Positions 15,911-25,138 of a DNA stretch of 64,000 nucleotides are shown here, one piece after another; the stretch's first letter is position 1; every line of letters starts with the position of its first letter. The notes beneath the pieces are model-generated. The model ran no database searches and was not told the origin of the DNA. It saw nothing but the letters and a program-made list of their open reading frames with translations. The translations under genes and the position numbers were made by a program. This stretch comes from Streptomyces sp. 2131.1 (GTDB taxonomy: Bacteria; Actinomycetota; Actinomycetes; Streptomycetales; Streptomycetaceae), in assembly GCF_900105515.1 (NCBI RefSeq), contig NZ_FNSY01000001.1, forward strand, positions 5,878,001-5,942,000, given 5' to 3'.

Positions 15911-16568
15911 CCTTCTCGTCCTCCCGCCGGAACGCCTGGATCAGCCAGGACGAGAACGCACCCGTCACCGCGCCCAGCAGCCCCAGGCCGCAAGCCATCA
16001 GGCCCGCCGCGATGATCCGGCCCGCCGTCGTGACCGGCACGGCGTCCCCGTAACCCACCGTCGTCAGCGTCGCGCACGCCCACCAGACGGCGTCCCCGAA
16101 CGTGCGGATCGAGGCGCCCGGGGCGTCGTGCTCCCAGTGGTAGACGCTGAGGGCCGCCGAGAAGCCGAGGAGCACGGCCGTCATCCCGGCGTACGCGATC
16201 ACCCGCGCGTACAGGCCGAGGCGCGGCCGGTCCCGCTTCTTCTGGACGGCCGTATAGACCTGCACCATCCGCAGCGGGCGCAGCAGCGGCAGGATCAGGA
16301 CGAGGGTGTCGAGCCAGTGGACGCGCGGGAAGCGGTGGCCCAGGCGGCTGAGCCGGAGGCGTACCGCGTAGTCGACGATGAACAGCAGCCAGGTCGCGCC
16401 GACGAGGGCGAGGGACAGGTCGTGCCAGGGCTGGGCGTCGCGCGGGGCGAGGACGCGGAAGGCGTACCCGGCGAGGAAGACGAGTGAGGCGGAGAGGAGC
16501 GGGATCTCGGTGCGTCGCTCCCATTGGGTGAGGGCGGGAGGGGGCGGGGCCGGGGTGCGCGCGCTCAT
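15891..16568 (-). CDS. Voltage-gated-type potassium channel
   Basis: 225-residue ion channel of the VIC superfamily. Hydrophobic segments lie near 22-40, 50-68, 84-98, 120-143 and 186-212. The pore helix is followed by the potassium selectivity filter TVGYGD (170-175). A basic stretch at 97-119 (RPLRMVQVYTAVQKKRDRPR) may stand in for an S4 voltage sensor, though the arginine spacing is not classical. It probably works as a plasma-membrane tetramer. ATG 16568. It is divergent from the HIT gene and convergent with thrS. Confidence 0.9.
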   Translation of the reverse strand: MSARTPAPPPPALTQWERRTEIPLLSASLVFLAGYAFRVLAPRDAQPWHDLSLALVGATWLLFIVDYAVRLRLSRLGHRFPRVHWLDTLVLILPLLRPLRMVQVYTAVQKKRDRPRLGLYARVIAYAGMTAVLLGFSAALSVYHWEHDAPGASIRTFGDAVWWACATLTTVGYGDAVPVTTAGRIIAAGLMACGLGLLGAVTGAFSSWLIQAFRREDEKEPPASS

Positions 16569-16646
16569 CGGCCCAGCATCGCGGTACGTGAGCGGGATCG
16601 GCCCCGGCGACACGCTCCGCGCAGGTGACGCAATATGCTGGCCGGC

Positions 16647-17195
16647 ATGACGAGTGAGCCGGAGCAGCAGATCGGAGTGGGGACGCCCGACGCGTTCCAG
16701 CGCCTGTGGACGCCCCACCGGATGGCGTACATCCAGGGGGAGAACAAGCCGACCGGCCCGGACGCGGGGGACGGCTGTCCGTTCTGCGGGATTCCGGCGC
16801 TGTCGGACGAGGACGGGCTCGTCGTCGCGCGCGGTGCGAAGGTCTACGCCGTGCTGAATCTGTATCCGTACAACGGCGGGCATCTGCTGGTGGTGCCGTA
16901 CCGGCATGTCGCGGACTACACGGAGCTGGACGGTCCGGAGACGGCGGAACTGGCCGATTTCACGAAGCGGGCGATGACCGCGCTGCGGGCGGCTTCGGGT
17001 GCGCACGGTTTCAACATCGGGATGAACCAGGGCGAGGTCGCGGGGGCGGGGATCGCCGCGCATCTGCACCAGCACCTGGTGCCACGGTGGGGCGGTGACG
17101 CCAACTTCATGCCGGTGGTGGGGCACACCAAGGTGCTGCCGCAGCTGCTGGCGGACACGCGGAAGATGCTGGCGGACGCCTGGCCGGCCGCTTGA
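16647..17195 (+). CDS. HIT-family nucleotide hydrolase/phosphorylase (AP4A phosphorylase-like)
   Basis: 182-residue histidine-triad protein acting on nucleotide phosphoanhydrides such as diadenosine polyphosphates. Features in order are GCPFC (43-47, zinc-type pair), VYAVLNLYPYNGGHLLVVPYRH (core strands) and the triad HLHQH (139-143). The C-terminal segment DANFMPVVGHTKVLPQLL is typical of the actinobacterial AP4A phosphorylase-like branch. ATG 16647 is used; an upstream in-frame ATG at 16635 would add four residues. It is likely monocistronic with its own terminator. Confidence 0.88.
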   Translation: MTSEPEQQIGVGTPDAFQRLWTPHRMAYIQGENKPTGPDAGDGCPFCGIPALSDEDGLVVARGAKVYAVLNLYPYNGGHLLVVPYRHVADYTELDGPETAELADFTKRAMTALRAASGAHGFNIGMNQGEVAGAGIAAHLHQHLVPRWGGDANFMPVVGHTKVLPQLLADTRKMLADAWPAA

Positions 17196-17214
17196 TTCGT
17201 TCCCGCTCGCAGTG

Positions 17215-17247
17215 CGGGGCGCCCCGGATTCCTTCCGGGGCGCCCCG
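17215..17247. terminator. Terminator between HIT gene and convergent membrane-protein gene
   Basis: Perfect 14-bp inverted repeat (17215-17228 with 17234-17247), 5-nt loop, 20 bp after the HIT stop codon and 17 bp before the stop of the opposing gene. Confidence 0.75.
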
Positions 17248-17264
17248 TTCGCGTACGCGGGTGG

Positions 17265-18932
17265 TCATGCGTCGTAGAGGTCGGCCTTGCCGGGGGTGGG
17301 CTGCTGGACGAGGCCGCTCAGGACCGACGAGCGGTTGTTGAAGCGCTCGGTGTCCACTCCGTGCTCCTCCAGGACCTTGATCGCCGCGTTGTGCACGACG
17401 CGCAGGACGGGGGTGGCGGCGCGCATGGCGTCGTCGGCCATGAAGCGGTGGCGCCAGGGCTTCTCGGCCCAGGCGTGGCGGAGCCCGAAGGGTTCGGGCA
17501 GGGCGATCTTGCCGCCGAGGTAGTCCAGGACCGGCGGGTACCAGGTGAAGGGGGCGCGCAGTGCGAGCCGGGTGACCTCGTGGGCGTCGACGAGGGCGAG
17601 GGTGATGTCGCGGGTCTCCCAGAACCGGACGGTCTTGTTGACGGTCCTGGTCTTTGCGGCGGGCTTGCTGGTGAAGAGGGAGTGGACGGGGCCGAGGGCG
17701 TGTCCGGTGACCTCGATGCGCAGGGTCTCGAAGAGGACGGTGACCGTGATCATCATGGTGATGACGAGCTGGCCGTCCCAGAGGGTGAACTGGACGCCGA
17801 GGTAGTGCCGGTCGCCGCCGCCGAACTGCTGGTGGTTGCAGATCCGCTGTATCTCGTGGGGCTTGATCTGGAAGGTGGCGACGTCCTCGCCCTCGCGGCG
17901 GGTGACGGCGTCGGCGTTCTCCCCGACGGGGGTGACGATCCAGTGGGTGACGGAGGGGGTGGGGAAGCCGCCGGTGTTGAGGGGGCCGCGTTCGAGCAGT
18001 TTCAGCTGGTCGTGGATGACGCGGATGACGTCCCAGCTGCGGAACTGGTGGATCTCCTTGCCGGGGTCCTTGGGGACGAGGTCCTCGGCGAGCTGCCAGC
18101 TGCCCCAGCGGGTGCCCATGCCGAGGATGCCCTTGGGTCCGGCGTAGAAGACGGAGTTGGACTGCTGTTCGGCGGAGAGCTTCTCCAGGCCTTGCCGCAG
18201 GGCCTCGCGGGCGGTCTCGCTGGGATTCTTCGGGACGGCTTCGGGGATCTTGGCGACGACGCCGCCGCCGGAGAGCAGGCCCTCCCAGCGGGCGCGCATG
18301 TCCTGGGCGGACTTCTCCGCGATGCGTTTGGCGATGTACCAGCCGATGACGGGGGCGACGACCATGGCGCGGAGGTAGAGCCCGAGGAATCCGGTCATCG
18401 GGAGCTTGATCAGGAGGAAGATCACGCCGATGCCGACGAGGGGGAGCAGGCTGTTGCCGAGGGCGGTGAGGAGCTTGTCCTTGGTCTTGGCGAAGCTGTC
18501 GCGGACCCGGAAGGCGATGACCCACATCAGCATGCCGGGCAGGAACAGGAAGCCGAACAGGGCGGTGACGGCGGTGAGTCTGGTGTCGCGGGCCTTGCGC
18601 AGGCGGCTCGCGGAGAGGCAGTGCTCGACGACGGTCTGCGGGTCGCTGCCGAAGGACTGGATGAGCGCTTTACGGGCTCCGCCGAGCATGCGTTCCTGGA
18701 CGGCGCGGGAGAACGCCTCGCCGAGGTTCGGCTTGAAGTAGTCGGAACGGCCCTTCTTCACCTCGGACTTGTGCCACTCGCTGTTGGCCTTGAGGAGGTC
18801 CTCCACCGGGCTGTCGCGGTACGCCGCGGAGGCGAGGGCGTTGGTCGCCACCGCCGCGCCTGCCGACCCCTGGAGCGGAATCTGCGCTCCGGGAGAGAAA
18901 TCGAATCCGTTGCTGGCCACTGTCGCCCCCAC
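17265..18932 (-). CDS. Unknown membrane protein with large soluble C-terminal part
   Basis: 555 residues. A soluble N-terminal 115 residues is followed by one hydrophobic block near 120-142, another pair near 160-200, and a further one near 385-405. Between and after these lie long polar regions, including NTGGFPTPSVTHWIVTPVG and HALGPVHSLFTSK, with no domain I recognise. The start at GTG 18932 is the longest reasonable; an internal GTG at 18920, behind a GGGGG tract, would remove four residues and has the better ribosome site. It lies downstream of, but about 140 bp from, the EF-G-like gene on the same strand. Confidence 0.75.
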   Translation of the reverse strand: MGATVASNGFDFSPGAQIPLQGSAGAAVATNALASAAYRDSPVEDLLKANSEWHKSEVKKGRSDYFKPNLGEAFSRAVQERMLGGARKALIQSFGSDPQTVVEHCLSASRLRKARDTRLTAVTALFGFLFLPGMLMWVIAFRVRDSFAKTKDKLLTALGNSLLPLVGIGVIFLLIKLPMTGFLGLYLRAMVVAPVIGWYIAKRIAEKSAQDMRARWEGLLSGGGVVAKIPEAVPKNPSETAREALRQGLEKLSAEQQSNSVFYAGPKGILGMGTRWGSWQLAEDLVPKDPGKEIHQFRSWDVIRVIHDQLKLLERGPLNTGGFPTPSVTHWIVTPVGENADAVTRREGEDVATFQIKPHEIQRICNHQQFGGGDRHYLGVQFTLWDGQLVITMMITVTVLFETLRIEVTGHALGPVHSLFTSKPAAKTRTVNKTVRFWETRDITLALVDAHEVTRLALRAPFTWYPPVLDYLGGKIALPEPFGLRHAWAEKPWRHRFMADDAMRAATPVLRVVHNAAIKVLEEHGVDTERFNNRSSVLSGLVQQPTPGKADLYDA

Positions 18933-19074
18933 TCGCCACCGAAGAACCGCTCCTGCGGCTGTTTCCCAACTGCCGTGCCCGGCACACTTTCTGAGCTGGG
19001 GTCTCAGCGTATCGTCCGGATACGTCCGTCGTCCGGCCCTGTGGACAACGTCCTGGGGGAGCGGCTCTTTCGCG

Positions 19075-21282
19075 TCACCCCTGCTGGGCGTGGACGCGGC
19101 CGGCGAGCTGGGCGGGCATGGGCTCGTGGCGGGCGTACGCGCGGTCGAAGCGGCCGGTGCCGTGGGTCAGCGAGCGCAGGTCGACCGCGTACCGGCCGAT
19201 CTCCAGTTCGGGGACGTCGGCGCGTACGAGGGTGCGTCCGGTGCCCGTCTGTTCGGTGCCGGTGACCCGGCCGCGGCGGCCCGAGAGGTCGCTCATCACG
19301 GGGCCGACGTAGTCGTCGGGAACGAGGACGCGGACCTCGGCGACGGGCTCCAGGAACCGGACGTGCGCCTCGGCGGCGGCCTCGCGCAGGGCCAGGGCGC
19401 CGGCGGTCTGGAAGGCGGCGTCGGACGAGTCCACGGAGTGGGCCTTGCCGTCCCGCAGGACGACCCGGATGTCGACGAGCGGGTGCCCGGCGGCGACGCC
19501 CCGGGCGGCCTGGGCGCGGACGCCCTTCTCGACGGAGGCGATGAACGGTCGGGGCACGGCGCCGCCGACGACCCGGTCGACGAATTCGATGCCGGAGCCG
19601 GCGGGCAGGGGTTCGACATCGATCTCGCAGACGGCGTACTGACCGTGGCCGCCGGACTGCTTCACGTGGCGGCCGTGTCCGGTGGCGGGTCCCGCGAAGG
19701 TCTCGCGGAGTGCGACGCGGTGCGGGACGGTGTCGACCTGGACCCCGTAGTGGTCGCGCAGCCGGTCAAGGGCGACGTCGAGGTGCGCCTCGCCCAGGCA
19801 CCACAGGACGAGCTGGCCGGTGTCCGGGTTCTGTTCGAGGCGCATGGCCGGGTCCTCGGCGACGAGGCGGGCCAGGCTGTGGGAGAGCTTGTCCTCGTCG
19901 GCCTTGCTGTGGGCGCGGAGGGCCAGCGGCAGCAGGGGGTCGGGGGTGGTCCAGGGTTCGAGGAGCAGCGGGTGGCCGGTGCCGGAGAGGGTGTCGCCGG
20001 TCTCGGCGGTGTCGAGGCGGGCGACACAGGCGAGGTCCCCGGCGACGCACGCGTCGAGGGGACGCTGCTGTTTCCCGAAGGGCGAGGTGAGGGCGCCGAC
20101 GCGGGTCCGGTCCTGGTGGCAGGGGCGGTCCTCGTGGGCGGGGCCGTCGAGGCCGTGGCCGTAGACGTGCACGGTGTCGTCGGGGCGCAGGATGCCGGAG
20201 AAGACGCGGACGAGGGAGAGCCGGCCGACGTAGGGGTCGGAGGAGGTCTTGACGACCTCGGCGACCAGGGGGCCGTCGGGGTCGCTCGTCAGGGCGGGGA
20301 GCGGGGAGCCGTCCGGGGTGGTGACGGTGGGCAGCGGGTGTTCGAGCGGGGTCGGGAAGCCGCGGGTGATCAGGTCGAGGAGTTCGACGGTGCCGATGCC
20401 CTGGCGGGCGCCGTCGGCCGCGGGCGCGGCGGCGAGGACGGGGTGGAGGGAGCCGCGGGCCACGGCGCGTTCCAGGTCGCGGACGAGTGTCTCGGTGTCG
20501 ATGGTCTCGCCGCCGAGGTAGCGGTACATCAGGGTCTCGTCCTCGCTCTCGGCGATGATCCCCTCGATGAGCCGGGCCCGGGCCTCGGCGAGGGGTGTCC
20601 GCTCGTCGCCGGCGGGCGGGTGCTCGGCGCGCTCGCCGCCGGAGTAGTCGAGGATCCGCTGCGAGAGCAGGCCGGTGAGGCCGGTGAGCGGGGCGTGCCC
20701 GTCGGCGGCCTCCGGGCCGAGCACGGGCAGGTAGAGGGGGAGTACGGCGTCGGGGTCGTCGGCGCCGAAGAGTTCACCGCAGAGCCGGGTCATCGCGTCG
20801 AACGGGGTGCGGGCGGTGTCGAGGTGGGTGACGACGATGGCGCGGGGCATGGAGACGGCGGCGCACTCCTCCCACAGGGCACGGGTGGTGGCCGCCACGG
20901 CCTCCGCCTCCTGGGCCGCCGATACGACGAAGAGGGCCGCGTCCGCAGCGCGCAGCCCGGCCCTGACCTCCCCGACGAAGTCGGCGTAGCCGGGGGTGTC
21001 CAGCAGGTTGATCCGGTGGCCGTCCCAGTCCAGCGGAACCAGGGAGAGCCGGACGGACCTGTTCCGGCGGTGCTCGATCTCCTCGTGGTCGGAGACCGTG
21101 GTGCCGTCCTCGACCCGGCCAGGCCGGTTGATCGCGCCGGCGGTCTGCGCGAGCGCCTCGACGAGGGTGGTCTTGCCGGAGCCGCTGTGGCCGACCAGTG
21201 CCACGTTGCGCAGGTCGCGGGGACGGCCGGCCCGCGGTGCTCCTCCGGCGGCTCCGGTGTGCGCGTGTACCTTGTCGCCCAT
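19075..21282 (-). CDS. EF-G-like GTPase (EF-G2 family)
   Basis: 735-residue translation-factor homologue with the five-domain layout of EF-G. The P-loop is GHSGSGKT (31-38) and the G3 motif is DTPG (95-98). The G4 motif, normally NKxD, is THLD (152-155), and the switch I region lacks the usual RGITI segment, so ribosome-dependent GTP hydrolysis may be weak or altered. Domain IV is recognisable in the GHGQYAVCEIDVEPLP region. Actinobacteria carry such a second EF-G (FusA2 in mycobacteria) whose exact job is unclear. The true EF-G gene is not in this window. Confidence 0.85.
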   Translation of the reverse strand: MGDKVHAHTGAAGGAPRAGRPRDLRNVALVGHSGSGKTTLVEALAQTAGAINRPGRVEDGTTVSDHEEIEHRRNRSVRLSLVPLDWDGHRINLLDTPGYADFVGEVRAGLRAADAALFVVSAAQEAEAVAATTRALWEECAAVSMPRAIVVTHLDTARTPFDAMTRLCGELFGADDPDAVLPLYLPVLGPEAADGHAPLTGLTGLLSQRILDYSGGERAEHPPAGDERTPLAEARARLIEGIIAESEDETLMYRYLGGETIDTETLVRDLERAVARGSLHPVLAAAPAADGARQGIGTVELLDLITRGFPTPLEHPLPTVTTPDGSPLPALTSDPDGPLVAEVVKTSSDPYVGRLSLVRVFSGILRPDDTVHVYGHGLDGPAHEDRPCHQDRTRVGALTSPFGKQQRPLDACVAGDLACVARLDTAETGDTLSGTGHPLLLEPWTTPDPLLPLALRAHSKADEDKLSHSLARLVAEDPAMRLEQNPDTGQLVLWCLGEAHLDVALDRLRDHYGVQVDTVPHRVALRETFAGPATGHGRHVKQSGGHGQYAVCEIDVEPLPAGSGIEFVDRVVGGAVPRPFIASVEKGVRAQAARGVAAGHPLVDIRVVLRDGKAHSVDSSDAAFQTAGALALREAAAEAHVRFLEPVAEVRVLVPDDYVGPVMSDLSGRRGRVTGTEQTGTGRTLVRADVPELEIGRYAVDLRSLTHGTGRFDRAYARHEPMPAQLAGRVHAQQG

Positions 21283-21659
21283 GGTCGTGCCTCCTGTCGG
21301 CCGGTACGGGCACGCACTCAGGGGCCGGCGCGGCGGCTGCGGCGACGCCCGCGGTATTCCGAGCTTGGCACTCCCCGCGGACCGCGTCCATACGGGTGTC
21401 CGGGGTGCCCGGACGGTGCCGGTCCCCCGGCGTGACTACGATGGGCGCGGAGGGTGCTGAGGGCCCTGGCCGGGCTCGCGGCGCCCGGCACGCACGTCTG
21501 CGGCGTTGCCGAAACGCCTTCATGGCTCCGCCATGGAGACGCTCCGGCGCCTTGCAGCCGCGCGGACCGGACACCGCCCCCCGAGCCAACCAAGACCTTC
21601 AGCACCCTCCAGCCGGTGGCCGACGGGGCCAAGCGGCCCACCTACCCCTCGGGAAGGCC
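21283..21659. other. 377-bp divergent intergenic region before the PIM operon
   Basis: The only gene-free stretch longer than 300 bp. It must hold the promoters of the leftward EF-G-like gene and the rightward pgsA operon. Two adjacent small hairpins are visible: GGCGTT/AACGCC (21502-21507 with 21513-21518) and CATGG/CCATG (21521-21525 with 21531-21535). No riboswitch family or clear gene was recognised. The pgsA frame is open through most of it, but composition does not support an N-terminal extension. Confidence 0.5.
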
Positions 21660-22310
21660 ATGCTGAACAAGTACGCGCGTGCCTTTTTCACGCGTGTCCT
21701 CACGCCGTTCGCCGCACTGCTGCTCCGCCTGGGCGTGAGCCCGGACGCGGTCACCCTGATCGGTACGGCCGGGGTGATGGCCGGTGCGCTGGTCTTCTTC
21801 CCGATGGGGGAGTTCTTCTGGGGCACGATCGTCATCACGATCTTCGTGTTCTCCGACCTCGTCGACGGGAACATGGCACGCCAGGCCGGCATCTCCAGCC
21901 GGTGGGGCGCGTTCCTGGACTCCACGCTCGACCGGGTCGCAGACGGCGCGATCTTCGGCGGCTTCGCCCTCTGGTACGCCGGCAGCGGCGACGACAACGT
22001 CCTGTGCGCGGTCGCGATCTTCTGCCTGGCGAGCGGTCAGGTGGTCTCGTACACGAAGGCGCGCGGTGAGGCGATCGGTCTGCCGGTGGCGGTCAACGGG
22101 CTCGTGGAGCGTGCCGAGCGCCTGGTGATCTCGCTGGTGGCGGCCGGTTTCGCGGGGCTGCACAAGTTCGGCGTGCCGGGCATCCAGGTGCTGCTGCCGA
22201 TCGCGCTGTGGATCGTCGCCGTCGGCAGCCTGGTGACGCTGGTCCAGCGCGTCGTCACCGTCCGCCGCGAGGCCGCGGAGGCGGACGCGGCCGACGCGGC
22301 CTCGCGGTGA
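21660..22310 (+). CDS. pgsA: Phosphatidylinositol phosphate synthase (CDP-alcohol phosphotransferase)
   Basis: 216-residue integral membrane enzyme that joins CDP-diacylglycerol and inositol 1-phosphate to give phosphatidylinositol phosphate, the actinobacterial route to phosphatidylinositol. The complete CDP-alcohol phosphotransferase signature is visible: Asp66, Asp69-Gly70, Ala73-Arg74, Gly83, Asp87 and Asp91. About six hydrophobic helices are present. GGGAAGG precedes the ATG. The stop overlaps the acyltransferase start (GTGA). The order pgsA-acyltransferase-pimA matches the mycobacterial PIM locus, which favours PIP over phosphatidylglycerophosphate synthase. Confidence 0.92.
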   Translation: MLNKYARAFFTRVLTPFAALLLRLGVSPDAVTLIGTAGVMAGALVFFPMGEFFWGTIVITIFVFSDLVDGNMARQAGISSRWGAFLDSTLDRVADGAIFGGFALWYAGSGDDNVLCAVAIFCLASGQVVSYTKARGEAIGLPVAVNGLVERAERLVISLVAAGFAGLHKFGVPGIQVLLPIALWIVAVGSLVTLVQRVVTVRREAAEADAADAASR

Positions 22311-23242
22311 GCGGCGCCGGCGCCGACGCGCGGCCCGGCGCGAAGGAGCGGCTGAGCGACGCGCTGTACGGGCTGGGCTGGGCGGCGGTCAAGACGCTGC
22401 CCGAACCGGCCGCCCGGGCCCTCTTCCGCACGCTCGCCGACCAGGTGTGGAAGCGCCGCGGCAAGAGCGTGCTGCGCCTGGAGGCGAACCTGAAGCGGGT
22501 CGTGCCGGACGCCGCCCCGGCGAGGCTCGCCGCCCTGTCGCGCGCCGGGATGCGCTCGTACATGCGGTACTGGATGGAGTCGTTCCGGCTGCCCACCTGG
22601 AGCCCGGAGCGGATCAAGGCGTCCATCGACGTGACGGACGCGCACCGGCTGACGGACGGGCTCGACTCGGGGCGCGGGGTCATCCTCGCCCTGCCGCACC
22701 TGGGGAACTGGGACCTGGCGGGGGCGTGGGTCACCACCGACCTGAAGGTGCCGTTCACGACGGTAGCCGAGCGGCTGAAGCCGGAATCGCTGTACGACCG
22801 GTTCGTCGCCTACCGCGAAGGCCTGGGCATGGAGGTGCTGCCGCACAACGGCGGCGCCGCGTTCGGAACGCTGGCCCGGCGGCTGCGGTCGGGCGGTCTG
22901 GTCTGCCTGGTCGCGGACCGCGATCTGTCGGCGTCGGGGGTCGAGGTGTCGTTCTTCGGCGACACGGCCCGGATGCCGGCCGGCCCCGCGCTGCTCGCCC
23001 AGCAGACCGGCGCGCTGCTGCTGCCGGTGACGCTCTCGTACGACGACACGCCGGTGATGAAGGCGCGCATCCATCCGGCGGTCGAGGTGCCGGAGTCAGG
23101 TGACAGGACGGGGAAGACGTCCGTCATGACACAGGCTCTGGCCGACGCGTTCGCCCTGGGCATCGCCGAGCATCCGGAGGACTGGCACATGCTCCAGCGG
23201 CTCTGGATCGCCGACCTCGAACCCCGCGGAGACCAGCAGTGA
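22307..23242 (+). CDS. PatA-like phosphatidylinositol mannoside acyltransferase
   Basis: 311-residue LpxL/HtrB-type acyltransferase expected to acylate a mannose of phosphatidylinositol mannoside at the inner face of the membrane. The catalytic HxxxxD motif is His131-Asp136 in LPHLGNWDLAG. Further family blocks are FTTVAERLKPESLYDRF and VCLVADRDLSASGVEVSFFG. It starts at GTG 22307, overlapping pgsA by 4 bp, and its stop overlaps the PimA start by 4 bp, so all three are translationally coupled. Confidence 0.88.
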   Translation: MSGAGADARPGAKERLSDALYGLGWAAVKTLPEPAARALFRTLADQVWKRRGKSVLRLEANLKRVVPDAAPARLAALSRAGMRSYMRYWMESFRLPTWSPERIKASIDVTDAHRLTDGLDSGRGVILALPHLGNWDLAGAWVTTDLKVPFTTVAERLKPESLYDRFVAYREGLGMEVLPHNGGAAFGTLARRLRSGGLVCLVADRDLSASGVEVSFFGDTARMPAGPALLAQQTGALLLPVTLSYDDTPVMKARIHPAVEVPESGDRTGKTSVMTQALADAFALGIAEHPEDWHMLQRLWIADLEPRGDQQ

Positions 23243-24399
23243 AGATCGGCATCGTCTGCCCGTACTCCTGGGACGTACCGGGCGGAGTGCAGTTCCACAT
23301 CCGCGACCTGGCCGAGCATCTGATCCGGCTCGGCCACGAGGTGTCCGTGCTGGCGCCCGCCGACGACGAGACGCCGCTGCCTCCGTACGTGGTCTCCGCG
23401 GGCCGGGCCGTACCGGTCCCGTACAACGGCTCGGTGGCCCGGCTGAACTTCGGGTTCCTGTCGGCGGCGCGGGTGCGGCGGTGGCTGCACGAGGGCACCT
23501 TCGACGTCATCCACATCCACGAGCCGACCTCGCCGTCGCTGGGGCTGCTGACGTGCTGGGCGGCGCAGGGCCCGATCGTCGCCACGTTCCACACGTCCAA
23601 CCCGCGCTCCCGGGCGATGATCGCCGCGTACGCGATCCTGCAGGCCGCGCTGGAGAAGATCAGCGCGCGGATCGCGGTCAGCGAGTACGCCCGCCGCACC
23701 CTCGTCGAGCATCTCGGCGGGGACGCCGTGGTCATCCCGAACGGCGTGGACGTCGACTTCTTCGCCCGCGCCGAGCCCAGGCCCGAGTGGCAGGGCGGCA
23801 CGATCGGCTTCATCGGCCGCATCGACGAGCCCCGCAAGGGCCTGCCCGTCCTGATGCGCGCGCTTCCCGCGATCCTCGCCGCCCGCCCCGACACCCGGCT
23901 GCTGGTGGCGGGCCGGGGAGACGAGGAGGAGGCCGTCGCCTCGCTGCCGAAGGAGATGCGCGCGCGTGTGGAGTTCCTCGGCATGGTGAGCGACGAGGAC
24001 AAGGCGCGGCTGCTGCGCAGCGTCGACGTGTACGTGGCGCCCAACACCGGCGGCGAGAGCTTCGGGATCATCCTGGTCGAGGCCATGTCGGCGGGCGCAC
24101 CGGTCCTCGCCAGCGACCTGGACGCCTTCGCGCAGGTCCTGGACCAGGGCGCGGCGGGCGAGCTGTTCGCCAACGAGAACGCCGACGCGCTGGCCGGGGC
24201 GGCGATCCGGCTGCTGGGCGACCCGGAGCGGCGCGCCGAGCTGAGCGAGCGCGGCAGTGCCCATGTCCGGCGCTTCGACTGGTCGACGGTCGGGGCGGAC
24301 ATCCTGGCGGTGTACGAGACGGTGGCGGACGGCGCGGCCTCGGTCGCGGCGGACGAACGCACGGGTCTGCGCGCCCGGTTCGGGCTGGCGCGGGAGTAG
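23239..24399 (+). CDS. pimA: Phosphatidylinositol alpha-mannosyltransferase PimA
   Basis: 386-residue GT4 glycosyltransferase that transfers the first mannose from GDP-mannose to phosphatidylinositol. The N-terminal domain has GGVQFHIRDLAEHL and the HEPTSPS segment. The C-terminal Rossmann domain has IGFIGRIDEPRKG and the EX7E donor-binding motif in GESFGIILVEAM. It is a peripheral membrane protein with no transmembrane helix. GTG start at 23239 overlaps the acyltransferase stop by 4 bp. Confidence 0.92.
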   Translation: MKIGIVCPYSWDVPGGVQFHIRDLAEHLIRLGHEVSVLAPADDETPLPPYVVSAGRAVPVPYNGSVARLNFGFLSAARVRRWLHEGTFDVIHIHEPTSPSLGLLTCWAAQGPIVATFHTSNPRSRAMIAAYAILQAALEKISARIAVSEYARRTLVEHLGGDAVVIPNGVDVDFFARAEPRPEWQGGTIGFIGRIDEPRKGLPVLMRALPAILAARPDTRLLVAGRGDEEEAVASLPKEMRARVEFLGMVSDEDKARLLRSVDVYVAPNTGGESFGIILVEAMSAGAPVLASDLDAFAQVLDQGAAGELFANENADALAGAAIRLLGDPERRAELSERGSAHVRRFDWSTVGADILAVYETVADGAASVAADERTGLRARFGLARE

Positions 24400-24440
24400 C
24401 GGGCCGGGCGGGCTCCCGCTCCCCGGTAGCCTTGCCGCCC

Positions 24441-24989
24441 GTGACCGTAACCCTCATCATCTGGGCCGCCGTCGTGCTCGTCGCGATCGGCCTGTACCTC
24501 AGCTGGACCGCGGGCCGCCTAGACCGGCTGCACACCCGTATCGACGCGGCCCGGGCGGCCCTCGACGCGCAACTGCTGCGCCGGGCCTCGGTCACCCAGG
24601 AGCTCGCCACCTCCGGGGTCCTCGACCCCGCCGCGTCGATCGTGCTGTACGAGGCGGCGCACGCCGCCCGGCAGTCGCCCCAGGACCATCGCGAGGTCGC
24701 CGAGAGCGAGTTGAGCGCCGCCCTGCGCGCGGTGTTCGGCGAGAGCGCGCAGGTGGAGGCGGTGCGCGAGATCCCCGGCGGTCAGGAGGCGGCGTCCGAA
24801 CTGGCGGCCGCGGTACGGCGGGTGCCGATGGCGCGCAGGTTCCACAACGACGCGGTCCGGGCGGCGCGGGCGCTGCGGCGCCACCGCACGGTGCGCTGGT
24901 TCCGGCTGGCGGGGCACGCGCCGTTCCCGCTGGCGTTCGAGATGGACGACGAGCCGCCGGTGGCCCTGGCGGACCGCCCCGGCAGCTGA
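24441..24989 (+). CDS. LemA-like membrane-anchored protein
   Basis: 182 residues: one N-terminal membrane helix (about 3-20), then a long helical region. The pattern DRLHTRIDAARAALDAQLLRRASVTQELA and the later ARRFHNDAVRAARALRRHRTVRWFRLAGHAPFPLAFEMDD resemble the two halves of LemA proteins. Here, however, the invariant asparagines of classical LemA are partly lost. Function unknown. GTG 24441 is the start and lies 41 bp after pimA, so it may belong to the same operon. Confidence 0.75.
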   Translation: MTVTLIIWAAVVLVAIGLYLSWTAGRLDRLHTRIDAARAALDAQLLRRASVTQELATSGVLDPAASIVLYEAAHAARQSPQDHREVAESELSAALRAVFGESAQVEAVREIPGGQEAASELAAAVRRVPMARRFHNDAVRAARALRRHRTVRWFRLAGHAPFPLAFEMDDEPPVALADRPGS

Positions 24990-25138
24990 CGGACAGTGGC
25001 CCCTTCCCGTACACGGGGGCGCGGGCCAAAACGATCCACCGGCCTCTCATTGGCCCTTGCTGTGGACTGGTTCCGGGGAGTTTGCTCGGAGTGCGTCATT
25101 CGGCGCTCCCGCATTCGCTCCCCCCAGTGAGGTCATCC

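Noticed and set aside
17361..19265. Long Gly/Asp/Val-rich frame opposite the 555-residue membrane protein
   Set aside because: Composition is that of an antisense shadow, and it continues across the gap into the EF-G-like gene, whose motifs are clear on the minus strand.
21515..21540. Hairpin pair before pgsA as a known riboswitch
   Set aside because: Stems are only 5-6 bp and no conserved riboswitch core is recognisable; recorded as an open question instead.
24257..25138. Continuous open frame extending pdxS upstream by almost 300 codons
   Set aside because: It overlaps pimA and the LemA-like gene in another frame; the PdxS family N-terminus and ribosome site fix the start at 25139.
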